A DNA stretch of 32,246 nucleotides from JADFOB01 sp964651325 (GTDB taxonomy: Bacteria; Planctomycetota; Phycisphaerae; UBA1845), in the NCBI GenBank assembly GCA_964651325.1, contig CAZYXP010000011.1, positions 1 through 32,246 on the forward strand, in the 5' to 3' direction. Positions 1 to 7,121 of the stretch are shown here, piece after piece (position 1 is the stretch's first letter; each line of letters begins with the position of its first letter). The position numbers and the translations under genes are program-made. Under the pieces are notes generated by a model. It ran no database searches. It was not told the origin of the DNA and was given only the letters and a program-made list of their open reading frames with translations.

Positions 1-158
1 TTCACATCCAGCGTCACCGTGATAGGCTGGCCCGGCTCGAAGGTCGGCCCGCCCGAGACATTCAAGCTCAGGATAGGGACCGCCATTACCGGTGCCGCGC
101 TAGCGACCGATATTACCGCCGTCCACACACATATTTGCCACGAGAACTTCCGATTCAT
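1..158 (-). CDS. Secreted protein, N-terminal fragment (cut by window edge)
   Basis: A reading frame starts with ATG at 158 on the minus strand and stays open to base 1, so only about 52 residues are visible. The start MNRKFSWQICVWTAVISVAS is a classic signal peptide: a basic N-terminus, a hydrophobic core and small residues near residues 20-28. The mature part begins with beta-strand-like sequence (ILSLNVSGGPTFEPGQPITV), as seen at the start of cohesin-like or Ig-like modules of exported planctomycete proteins. A purine-rich AGGTGGG lies about 5 bases upstream of the ATG and supports this start. The gene follows the S8 protease on the same strand with a gap of about 165 bases. Function cannot be assigned from the fragment. 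Confidence 0.72.
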   Translation of the reverse strand, partial: MNRKFSWQICVWTAVISVASAAPVMAVPILSLNVSGGPTFEPGQPITVTLDV

Positions 159-324
159 CTTGCCCACCTGCTTTCCTTGAGAGCCCATAGCCAAATGTCC
201 TTTGTGCTCGCCGTCAGACCGTCCCCACCGGATTCCCACACCTACCGCAACGCACAAATACTCAATTCCTCATATATAAGCCGCGTGCTAGCCTATAGAC
301 GCGACAACTACCTCTACATGCAAT

Positions 325-3300
325 TTAGGGACCACAACCATCGATCGGATCGTTAATTGAGAAGAAATTCACCGTCACCGAGGTGAAATCGACCGTATCG
401 GCCACCCCATCGCCGTTGGTATCCGCCGCACCACCCGGCGTGTTGAAAATTGACGCCAGAATGGAAAGATCCTGAATGTCCACGATGCCGTCATCGTTGA
501 AATCACCGGAGAGCAATCGATTGGTCCCAACGAAGTCGACGCTCACAGGCCACGGCGACGACAGCGGCAGCAAACGGCGAAGCGTCAGGTCGCCGTCGGC
601 GCTAATCCACCGAGCATCGGAATTGGTCGGCATCAACACCCCGGAGGCCAGCCCGCCAACATCGAAGCTCACGGGGACAGTGATCGTCTCGCTTGTCAAT
701 CCGCTACAATCCGTGAGCACAAACGTCACGTTGCGCGTGATCAGCGAGTTGATCGCCGCCACCTCGAGATTGACGACAAGCGGTCGAGGCACGATTGTGG
801 CCGTGGCCGTTATGCCCACGTTGATTCCACCCAGTCCGTCGTTGGCGTCGGTATATGTAGCTGTAACGGTGTCCCCCGACGCTACGGCGAGCGAGCCGGC
901 GCCACCGGCCGCGCTCAGTGCGATCTCGCCGCGAAAAACGCCCGCATCCGGCGAGAATTCCGTCAGAATCACCGCTTGCCCCGTTAGGTCGCTGTTTGAC
1001 ACGAGCGTCACGGACACGGTTTCGATCGTCGTACTGTTGGTATTCAAGTCGCAATCCACGACCTGGATCAGAGCGTTGTCACCGGGCATGTACTGCGTTT
1101 GATCAAGGGTTACCTCGCCCTTTGAAGAGCACTTGACCATGGCTGGAGTCGTACAGAGCGAGAACGGTTGCGGGCCAAAGGGTACGTTGAAGCCGAACAC
1201 TTCAACGCGGTAGACGCCCGGTGGGGGTGCGCTGATGTATACCTGCTCCATGTTGTTGTCGTGGTCGTGGTGATCCCGCTTGGCAACCGCGGCCGGGTTC
1301 AGCGGATCGAGCGTCCACGGGAAATACTCCACGCCCGACTCGTCAAACACGCGTAAATCCAAATCGTTGACTAGCGCGTGTTCCACGTTGGGTGCGGCGT
1401 CGTCATCGTCCCATGCCATGGTGACCTTCAGTGCGAGATCGCCCGGATTGACCACCACAAACGTCGAAAACGTCCCGGTGTGATCCACCTGATCTTCCAG
1501 AAAGCTCCCCGTACGCATGAAGTCGATTGTCTGATGGATGCGCACCGAGCCATACCCGCACCGGTAATCCGGCCCGTCATCATCTGGATCCGCGGCGTTG
1601 TGTGCCATGCAGGTCTTGAGTGTCGAATTGCGGACATCCGGACGATTCGGGAAATGCGCGCGGAAGTCCTGCATCAACAGCGCCGCAAGGCCGCTGACCG
1701 CCGGCGCCGCCATAGACGTGCCACTCCGCGACGCATAGCCAAACACGCCGCCGCTTATGTCACAGGAAGTCACCCCGAAATCCGCGCCGACTTGGCAACC
1801 AGGTCCGCAAAAATCAGGTTTCATGCGTCCGTCGTCGCAAGGCCCCCAGCTTGAAAACGATGTGACGACGTCCACGTCCGAGCTGACCGCCCCGACCGAA
1901 ATGTGATTCTTGGCGCACGCCGGCGGGGCCGTGGAGTGATAGCCGTTTTGATGTTCGCCCGGGCACGCGCTGCAGCTTCGTTCGTTTCCGTTGGACCAGA
2001 TGCTGCGGAACGGCGCGCCCAGGCTGCCGCGAACCATCGCATCGATCAAGGCCGACGTGACGCCGTAGTTTCCGGTGATCGAGCAAGGGATGTTCAAGGG
2101 GGCCCCGGAATTGGCACAAACATGAGTGCCGACCGAGTTGCTCGCCAGGGCCGCCCCGTGCATCGTAATCGCATCGCTGTAATCGGCCTCCAAGTCCCCC
2201 GGATTCGTATAAAGAAACGGGCCGGCGCCATCGCCCTCAAAGCCGTAAGAAAGCATCGAAACTCCGGGCGCCATGCCCCGCCAGAGTCCGGCGCTCAATG
2301 ATCCGTCGCCGCCCAACGTGCCCGCCACATGCGAAGCGTGATCCGAAGCCGGTGAGGCGTCCTGCAGTGTCAATCGCCCGGCCAGGTCAGGGTGGATGGC
2401 TCCGTCGCTTCGCTGGGCGGTGCCGTCGTCATACACCACCGCGGTAATACCAAGGCCGTCCAGGTTATAGGGCGGCGATTGGACAGCGTTCGCCTCAACC
2501 AGAGTCCGGCTGCTGTTGTTGTGCTTGCCGAGCCTCGGCAATGCGGCCTCGATGTACGACACGCTGTCCTCTTGCGCAAGCGCCGCGATTCGCGATTGAG
2601 CGATCTCGATCACCAGCCCGTTGATCGATTCCAGTTTGTCGCGCACCACCGCGCCATGACGACGGACGACGCGCACCCCGTCGCCATCCAACGGCACGTC
2701 CCGATGAAAAAGTACGTAGACTCCGATCACCGGGTCGCCGCCGATATCATGCCCGACGACCGCCCACGTCGGCTCTTCGCCCGTCGCTAGCAGCGGGTCC
2801 AACTTCCAAACGGGCTCGATCTGCGCCGCATACGCCAATTCGCTGACTCGTTCCAACCCGGCCGTATCGATCTGAGCCGCTGAAACGGACGCGAAATAGG
2901 CATTTTGACCGAGATATTTCAACAGGGTCACGCCGGCGTCTTTGAGCATTGGATGTTTGCTTTTGCCGATCGGCTCGCGAAACTGAACGACGATGTGGCG
3001 GTTGTCCGGCTGTTGGCTGTCCGGGGCCGACAAGACCGCTGCGATGTCCAAGGCGGCCTGCTTTGAACTCCGGGCCACGCCGTGTGAAACGCCGGTGCGC
3101 CATGCAATGTGCAAGTGGGGGTTAGCGTCGTTGTCCGCGCGGCCCATCGCAGTCATCGCTGTCAGGCAAATCAGCGCCATCGGCATCAGACAACCCAGCA
3201 CCGGCCGCATCAGACGAATCAACACAGATCGCACGAGACAAATCAGCATCTGCGGAATCAGGCGGATAAGAGCCGGCATGCAAGTCGCGGCAGCGACCCT

Positions 3301-3393
3301 GCAATGCCTCGCCGTCCGGCGCGTCTTTTGTGGGCTGACAAGGGGCGTTGGTTGTGGGTCAGCAATAGGAGGCATGGGGAAACTCGTATTCAC
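325..3393 (-). CDS. S8 family (subtilisin-like) serine protease with dockerin-like C-terminus
   Basis: This is an exported subtilase of 1022 aa if it starts at the GTG at 3393; ATG codons at 3375 and 3279 are alternatives, and none has a clear Shine-Dalgarno site. The catalytic triad is visible: Asp322 (VVYDDG), His352 (HASHVAG) and Ser560 (GTSMAAP). Residues about 115-200 look like a propeptide. After the protease comes an Ig-like region of about 110 residues (starting YMPGDNALIQVVDCDLN), typical of planctomycete extracellular proteins. The last 60 residues carry two EF-hand-like calcium loops (GDFNDDGIVDIQDL and ADTNGDGVADTVDF), as in type I dockerins. The hydrophobic N-terminal segment (39-78) is built of five imperfect octapeptides. 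It probably degrades protein outside the cytoplasm or at the cell surface. The protease call is secure; the substrate is unknown. Confidence 0.93.
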   Translation of the reverse strand: MNTSFPMPPIADPQPTPLVSPQKTRRTARHCRVAAATCMPALIRLIPQMLICLVRSVLIRLMRPVLGCLMPMALICLTAMTAMGRADNDANPHLHIAWRTGVSHGVARSSKQAALDIAAVLSAPDSQQPDNRHIVVQFREPIGKSKHPMLKDAGVTLLKYLGQNAYFASVSAAQIDTAGLERVSELAYAAQIEPVWKLDPLLATGEEPTWAVVGHDIGGDPVIGVYVLFHRDVPLDGDGVRVVRRHGAVVRDKLESINGLVIEIAQSRIAALAQEDSVSYIEAALPRLGKHNNSSRTLVEANAVQSPPYNLDGLGITAVVYDDGTAQRSDGAIHPDLAGRLTLQDASPASDHASHVAGTLGGDGSLSAGLWRGMAPGVSMLSYGFEGDGAGPFLYTNPGDLEADYSDAITMHGAALASNSVGTHVCANSGAPLNIPCSITGNYGVTSALIDAMVRGSLGAPFRSIWSNGNERSCSACPGEHQNGYHSTAPPACAKNHISVGAVSSDVDVVTSFSSWGPCDDGRMKPDFCGPGCQVGADFGVTSCDISGGVFGYASRSGTSMAAPAVSGLAALLMQDFRAHFPNRPDVRNSTLKTCMAHNAADPDDDGPDYRCGYGSVRIHQTIDFMRTGSFLEDQVDHTGTFSTFVVVNPGDLALKVTMAWDDDDAAPNVEHALVNDLDLRVFDESGVEYFPWTLDPLNPAAVAKRDHHDHDNNMEQVYISAPPPGVYRVEVFGFNVPFGPQPFSLCTTPAMVKCSSKGEVTLDQTQYMPGDNALIQVVDCDLNTNSTTIETVSVTLVSNSDLTGQAVILTEFSPDAGVFRGEIALSAAGGAGSLAVASGDTVTATYTDANDGLGGINVGITATATIVPRPLVVNLEVAAINSLITRNVTFVLTDCSGLTSETITVPVSFDVGGLASGVLMPTNSDARWISADGDLTLRRLLPLSSPWPVSVDFVGTNRLLSGDFNDDGIVDIQDLSILASIFNTPGGAADTNGDGVADTVDFTSVTVNFFSINDPIDGCGP
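3160..3279 (-). repeat. Five imperfect 24-bp tandem repeats in the protease signal region
   Basis: In the protease frame the segment reads as five octapeptides: MPALIRLI, PQMLICLV, RSVLIRLM, RPVLGCLM, PMALICLT. At DNA level the period is 24 bases. The repeat makes up the hydrophobic export segment of the protein. Confidence 0.75.
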
Positions 3394-3398
3394 CGTTT

Positions 3399-3660
3399 TT
3401 TCATGCAGCCCGAAGCCCTGCGCCTCTCTTGCAGCCTGAAGGGCTGCGCTACAGTAGCCGTGGGTCCGCTCCCGGCGGACCCACGGTCACCGGACACGCA
3501 ATCCGTTCGACCCTGAAAGGGTCGGCTAAGCACCATGTCACACACACGCCGCATACAAGACGCACCCCTTCAGGGTCGGGCGGTCGGGTGCGGTGCGTTC
3601 CGGGGGCGGCGCTGCGCTTGGCCCCGGCTACTACAGCGCAGGCCTTCAGCCTGCCAAGAA
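3399..3660. repeat. Mosaic of palindromic repeats (REP-like intergenic element)
   Basis: The gene-free stretch 3394-3833 is packed with short palindromes: GCAGCC/GGCTGC at 3431-3447, a perfect 12-bp stem with a 5-base loop at 3458-3486, a GACCCT/AGGGTC pair near 3509-3523, and GCAGGC/GCCTGC at 3638-3654. The motif pairing a gcctgaag-type stem with a 'gctac(t)agtagcc' junction occurs at both ends in opposite orientation, so the whole is roughly an inverted duplicate. It resembles dispersed intergenic repeats seen in planctomycete genomes. No gene is visible from 3394 to the terminator at 3825. Confidence 0.6.
3458..3486. repeat. Perfect 12-bp inverted repeat with 5-base loop
   Basis: CCGTGGGTCCGC at 3458-3469 pairs exactly with GCGGACCCACGG at 3475-3486 around the loop TCCCG. 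No T-run follows on either strand, so it is not a standard terminator. It is part of the surrounding palindromic mosaic. Confidence 0.7.
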
Positions 3661-3824
3661 CCCGGCCAAACCGAACCGCGCCCGTAAGGAAGCGGCTCTT
3701 CAAACCATCCGCATCAGAAAGCGGCCGGCCGATCACGATGATCAACGCCTTGCCTCCGATGCGCGTAGAGAAAGCGGCGGGAGCGAGCAAACGAATCAAC
3801 CGCTCCTGCCGCTTCTCGATAGGC

Positions 3825-3869
3825 AAAAAAATTGAGAGTGGTGCGCACCTTTCGGCGCACACCACTCTC
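3825..3869 (-). terminator. Rho-independent terminator of the 3909-6815 gene
   Basis: On the minus strand, 39 bases after the stop codon, a 16-bp stem (3854-3869 with 3834-3849, two G-U pairs) closes a GAAA tetraloop. It is followed by AATTTTTTT. Hairpin, stable tetraloop and U-tract are all present. Confidence 0.88.
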
Positions 3870-3908
3870 TGCAGGGGGGCTCCTCTTAAACCTCCCGGTT
3901 AATACTTA

Positions 3909-6815
3909 CTACTTGGCTTCCCAGTCCATGAGCAGGGTACCACCAAGGGTGGAGATGCACTGAACCTGAAACGCGTGGTCGGCTATGGGCGTTCCGGTAC
4001 AGTCATTAATATCGACAATCCCCGGGTCCGCGAGACACGGGTTCACGCCGACGGGAAGGGTGACATCAATCTGCCAGGCACCGTTCCCGGTCTGCAATAC
4101 AGGGCCATTGCCGATATAATCACCCGTTGAGGGCGAGCCGAGCCAGCAGTCGACGCTGTGCCCCGGTCCGTCGATCGAGCTATTGCCAGAGACAACGAAT
4201 CGCTCCTTGTTCTCGACGTAGCGGGCCCGGTTCGGCGTCAGCGTGTCCGCTTGGGCCGGATTATCCACGATCACGCTCACGGTGGCCGAGGACGCTCCGC
4301 CGGGACCGACAACATCGACCTGGAAGTTCAACGTCTGGAACTGCAACGGGAACATGAACACCGGCATCGAGATTTTCGGCGCCGTAACGTCCGCGGCTGC
4401 CGGAATCGGGCCCACAAGAGGATCGATGTTAAACGTCGCACCCGTGGCGGATGAGATGTAGTCGATCGTCCCGCCGGGGGCCGCCTCGCCGAGTGCCACG
4501 GTGTCCAAGCCACCGGCCAGTTGCGTCCAGGTGAAGCCATCGGCACTGATGATGCCCGAGGAGGCGCTGGCGTTGAGCTGCACCAACTCACCGGCGAAGA
4601 CGACAAGGTTCGTCCCCGCGTCGGCAACCGGAGCACCGACCGGAGCCTTGATCGTGATGGTATCCGAAGAGGTTCCACCAACGCCGGTCACGGTCAAGTC
4701 GAGCGTCACGCAACCGCCTTCCAGCGGCATCGTCAGCGTCGCCAGAGCGGCGATTGCCGGATCATTGACAACGGAGATCGCCCCGTCCAATGGCTGGCCG
4801 ACGCATTGCGGAGAGACGATCGTGTCCGTCGCAATCTGCGTCCAGGTATAGGTCAAGCCCGCACCCTGGGTTGCGCTCGCGTCCAGCGCAGCGCCCGCGT
4901 CGGGAAACACAGCCAAGTCCTGATCCGCTCCCGCCACCGCAACAACCGTGTTCGTCACGATCGCCGTATCCGTGCTCGTTGCTCCGAACGCATCGGTGAG
5001 CGTCAACTCGAACGTCAGCAGATCGCTCGCGGTCGGAAACGTGAACGTCGGGCTGATGGCGGTCGCATCCCAGCCAGCCTGCAACGTAATGTCTGTTCCA
5101 CCGGTCTGCAACCAACTGTATGTGGTGCCAGCGGCACCGAGTGAGGCCGAGCCATCCAGCGTAACCGAGGCTCCCATGTCCACGACCGCCGTACCACCGG
5201 CAGCAGCAAGCAGATCCGGAACCACACCGACAACCTGCGTCGGAGCCGAAATCAAACCGCCCTGGCCGGATGCCACGGACACCGACTTGGGAGGCACAGC
5301 GCCGCAGGTGCCACCAGCCAACCCGATCGTCGCGGTTCCTGCTGTAAAGTCGAATCCGCCGGTCGATAGGCTGGCGCCTTGTAGTGGGTCGGCCACGGTC
5401 GCCGCGATGGTGAGTGCTCCCGCGCCCAGATCGGCGATGGCGGACTGAATCACAATGTTCGCACTCAACGCATGTGTATTGGAAGTCGGCGGGTTATCCG
5501 TCATGTTCGTCACGCTAACCTCGGTCGGCGGGATAAAGCTGCTCGGCATCAGCACGTGGGCAAAGTAGCTGCCCGTGCCGTCGCCGCACATCTGGATGTC
5601 TCCGACGATGCCGGGGATCGAAAGCTGAATGTCCTGGCCCTGGAACGAATTCGCCCACACGTTGATCTGCGTGGAGGCAGGAGCCGTCGTGGTTCGCGTG
5701 TAGGTCGCGCGATCGACCTGAACACCCAGTCTTGTCGCCACTTTCGCGATACCGGTAAAGGCGTCGGAGAACGTGCAGTTCGCCGCGATCTGGGGCAAAG
5801 GCGTTGCCAGCGGATCGACGTTGGCAAGGATGTACGCGTCATACGCGTCGAAGGCCGCGATCATCTGCGGATCCAGAGGGTCGCATTGATTCTCACTTAT
5901 CAGCGGCGTCCCGGTATTCAACGAGGACAAAATCATCCCCGCATTGGGGCCGATGACGCTGAAGAAGTTCGTGCCAAACGGGCTGCCTTCGATGGGTACG
6001 CTACCACAGAAGTCCTGCAGGTACGTGAACAGGTTCACTGGACCGATCGGGATACCGGTAGCCGGGTCGGTTGCCGCCGGCGCGCCGGCGGGCGGCGGTG
6101 GAGTTACCGCCACCGGGAAGCTGCCCATGATGCTGTCCAGCGGCGTTCTCAGATCAACACCCTTCCACAGAAAGACGTCGTTGGTGAAGTTGATGTTGCT
6201 GACCGCCGCCCCACCCTGGTCGTTGGACGCCTCGGCGTAGGTTCGGCCATTGGGGTACGTAATCTGGTACATCTCACCCGGCATGGCGTTGTCGACGCGT
6301 ACGCGATAACGGGCGAAAACGACCTGCTCGCCGTCCACGACGGCGCCAAGCCCGTCAAAGGCCCCTTCTATCGCAACCGTTAAGATGCTCAGCGAGTTAT
6401 CGGTCGCAACTTCCTTCATGATCGACTCGTTCAAGTAGAAGAAGTGCTCGTCCGGATAGTTGTCCGGAAACGACTGCGGCAGGTTCGGGTTCGGCAGGTC
6501 CAAGGCGGCATCGACGCAGGCCGGACACGGTACCGCCGGTCCATGCACGGGATCGTTCGAGAATGCGGGGGTCACGTCGTTGGTGTCCTCGCAAAGCTCC
6601 AGCAAAATCGTGGCGCCCGGCAACGCGCCGGGGCGCGTGTCCGTCGCCTCGAGCCACATGGGGTATCCGTTGACCGGATTGGTCGGCCCGAAACGCAGCA
6701 AGGGGGCGGCATCCACATCCGCGAAGTCAAGAACCTGACCTTGAACCGTCGTGCCGTATCCGACACACAACAGCCCAACCAAAAACAACTTTCGTACATT
6801 GAATCTCGATTTCAT
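3909..6815 (-). CDS. Large secreted PKD/Ig-like domain protein, copy A
   Basis: This is a 968-aa exported protein. The start ATG at 6815 is fixed by a strong GGAGGAG site at 6824-6830. The signal peptide is residues 1-26 (core LFLVGLLCVGYGTTVQG, cleavage before QVLDF). Residues 30-520 form a region I do not recognise. Three PKD-like modules follow at roughly 527-625, 626-730 and 731-860, marked by TYSWLQTGG, TYTWTQIA and FTWTQLAGG at the usual core Trp strand. The last 110 residues form a separate beta-rich domain (RFVVSGNSSIDGPGHSVDCW) with several Cys. PKD-like modules usually act in adhesion or surface assembly; no catalytic motif is seen. The next gene upstream is a close paralogue. The role is unknown; a structural or surface protein is my inference. 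Confidence 0.9.
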   Translation of the reverse strand: MKSRFNVRKLFLVGLLCVGYGTTVQGQVLDFADVDAAPLLRFGPTNPVNGYPMWLEATDTRPGALPGATILLELCEDTNDVTPAFSNDPVHGPAVPCPACVDAALDLPNPNLPQSFPDNYPDEHFFYLNESIMKEVATDNSLSILTVAIEGAFDGLGAVVDGEQVVFARYRVRVDNAMPGEMYQITYPNGRTYAEASNDQGGAAVSNINFTNDVFLWKGVDLRTPLDSIMGSFPVAVTPPPPAGAPAATDPATGIPIGPVNLFTYLQDFCGSVPIEGSPFGTNFFSVIGPNAGMILSSLNTGTPLISENQCDPLDPQMIAAFDAYDAYILANVDPLATPLPQIAANCTFSDAFTGIAKVATRLGVQVDRATYTRTTTAPASTQINVWANSFQGQDIQLSIPGIVGDIQMCGDGTGSYFAHVLMPSSFIPPTEVSVTNMTDNPPTSNTHALSANIVIQSAIADLGAGALTIAATVADPLQGASLSTGGFDFTAGTATIGLAGGTCGAVPPKSVSVASGQGGLISAPTQVVGVVPDLLAAAGGTAVVDMGASVTLDGSASLGAAGTTYSWLQTGGTDITLQAGWDATAISPTFTFPTASDLLTFELTLTDAFGATSTDTAIVTNTVVAVAGADQDLAVFPDAGAALDASATQGAGLTYTWTQIATDTIVSPQCVGQPLDGAISVVNDPAIAALATLTMPLEGGCVTLDLTVTGVGGTSSDTITIKAPVGAPVADAGTNLVVFAGELVQLNASASSGIISADGFTWTQLAGGLDTVALGEAAPGGTIDYISSATGATFNIDPLVGPIPAAADVTAPKISMPVFMFPLQFQTLNFQVDVVGPGGASSATVSVIVDNPAQADTLTPNRARYVENKERFVVSGNSSIDGPGHSVDCWLGSPSTGDYIGNGPVLQTGNGAWQIDVTLPVGVNPCLADPGIVDINDCTGTPIADHAFQVQCISTLGGTLLMDWEAK

Positions 6816-6823
6816 CGTCTCTG

Positions 6824-6830
6824 CTCCTCC
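6824..6830 (-). promoter_or_regulatory. Strong ribosome-binding site for copy A
   Basis: GGAGGAG on the minus strand, 8 bases before the ATG at 6815. The same site stands before the paralogue at 10004-10010, and it fixes the start of both genes. Confidence 0.8.
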
Positions 6831-6900
6831 GCTATTGACAATGTTTTTTTGTCAGCGTGCGACACCGCACGCAAATTATTTGACCACGCCGCTGTCGTTC
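6831..6900 (-). promoter_or_regulatory. Conserved 5' leader of copy A with hairpin
   Basis: These bases match 10011-10080 upstream of the paralogue. The shared core reads GGCGTGGTCAAAT followed by an AT-rich stretch on the minus strand. Copy A carries a perfect stem GCGTGCG/CGCACGC with a 4-base loop, which is degenerate in copy B. Conservation outside the reading frame suggests a promoter or leader element, but no standard -35/-10 pair could be assigned. Confidence 0.4.
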
Positions 6901-7046
6901 TGTTCGCCAACGGCCACTCTCTCTCGGACAAGATGACGCGAGCCACTGCCCTGCTTCGACTCGTCCAATAGAGCCGTCAGCAACTACCGTTCCAGTGCAT
7001 GGCACGGAAAGTCAGCCACGCCCGACGTTGTTTAATCCTCAGAGTC

Positions 7047-7082
7047 GAGAGTGGTACGCACCTTTCGGTGCGCACCGCTCTC
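7047..7082 (-). terminator. Hairpin after copy B, lacking a U-tract
   Basis: On the minus strand a 16-base stem (7067-7082 with 7047-7062, one C-A mismatch and one G-U pair) closes the same GAAA tetraloop as the copy A terminator. The sequence that follows (GACTCTGAGG) has no T-run, so it may terminate poorly and instead act as a 3' stabilising hairpin. Confidence 0.55.
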
Positions 7083-7121
7083 TGCAGGGGGGCTCTTCAT
7101 AAACCTCCCGGTTATTACTTG

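Larger units (their letters stand above)
3834..6900 (-). repeat. Tandem duplication, copy A (gene, leader and 3' hairpin)
   Basis: This block is homologous to 7047-10080 along its whole length. The 3' hairpin, the 3' untranslated stretch, the coding sequence, the ribosome-binding site and about 80 bases of leader all align. Only small indels separate the copies, which points to one duplication of a complete transcription unit of about 3.1 kb. Confidence 0.8.

Noticed and set aside
3449..3865. 138-codon frame on the minus strand between the protease and copy A
   Set aside because: It runs through the copy A terminator and the palindromic mosaic, has no ribosome-binding site, and its product has no protein-like pattern.
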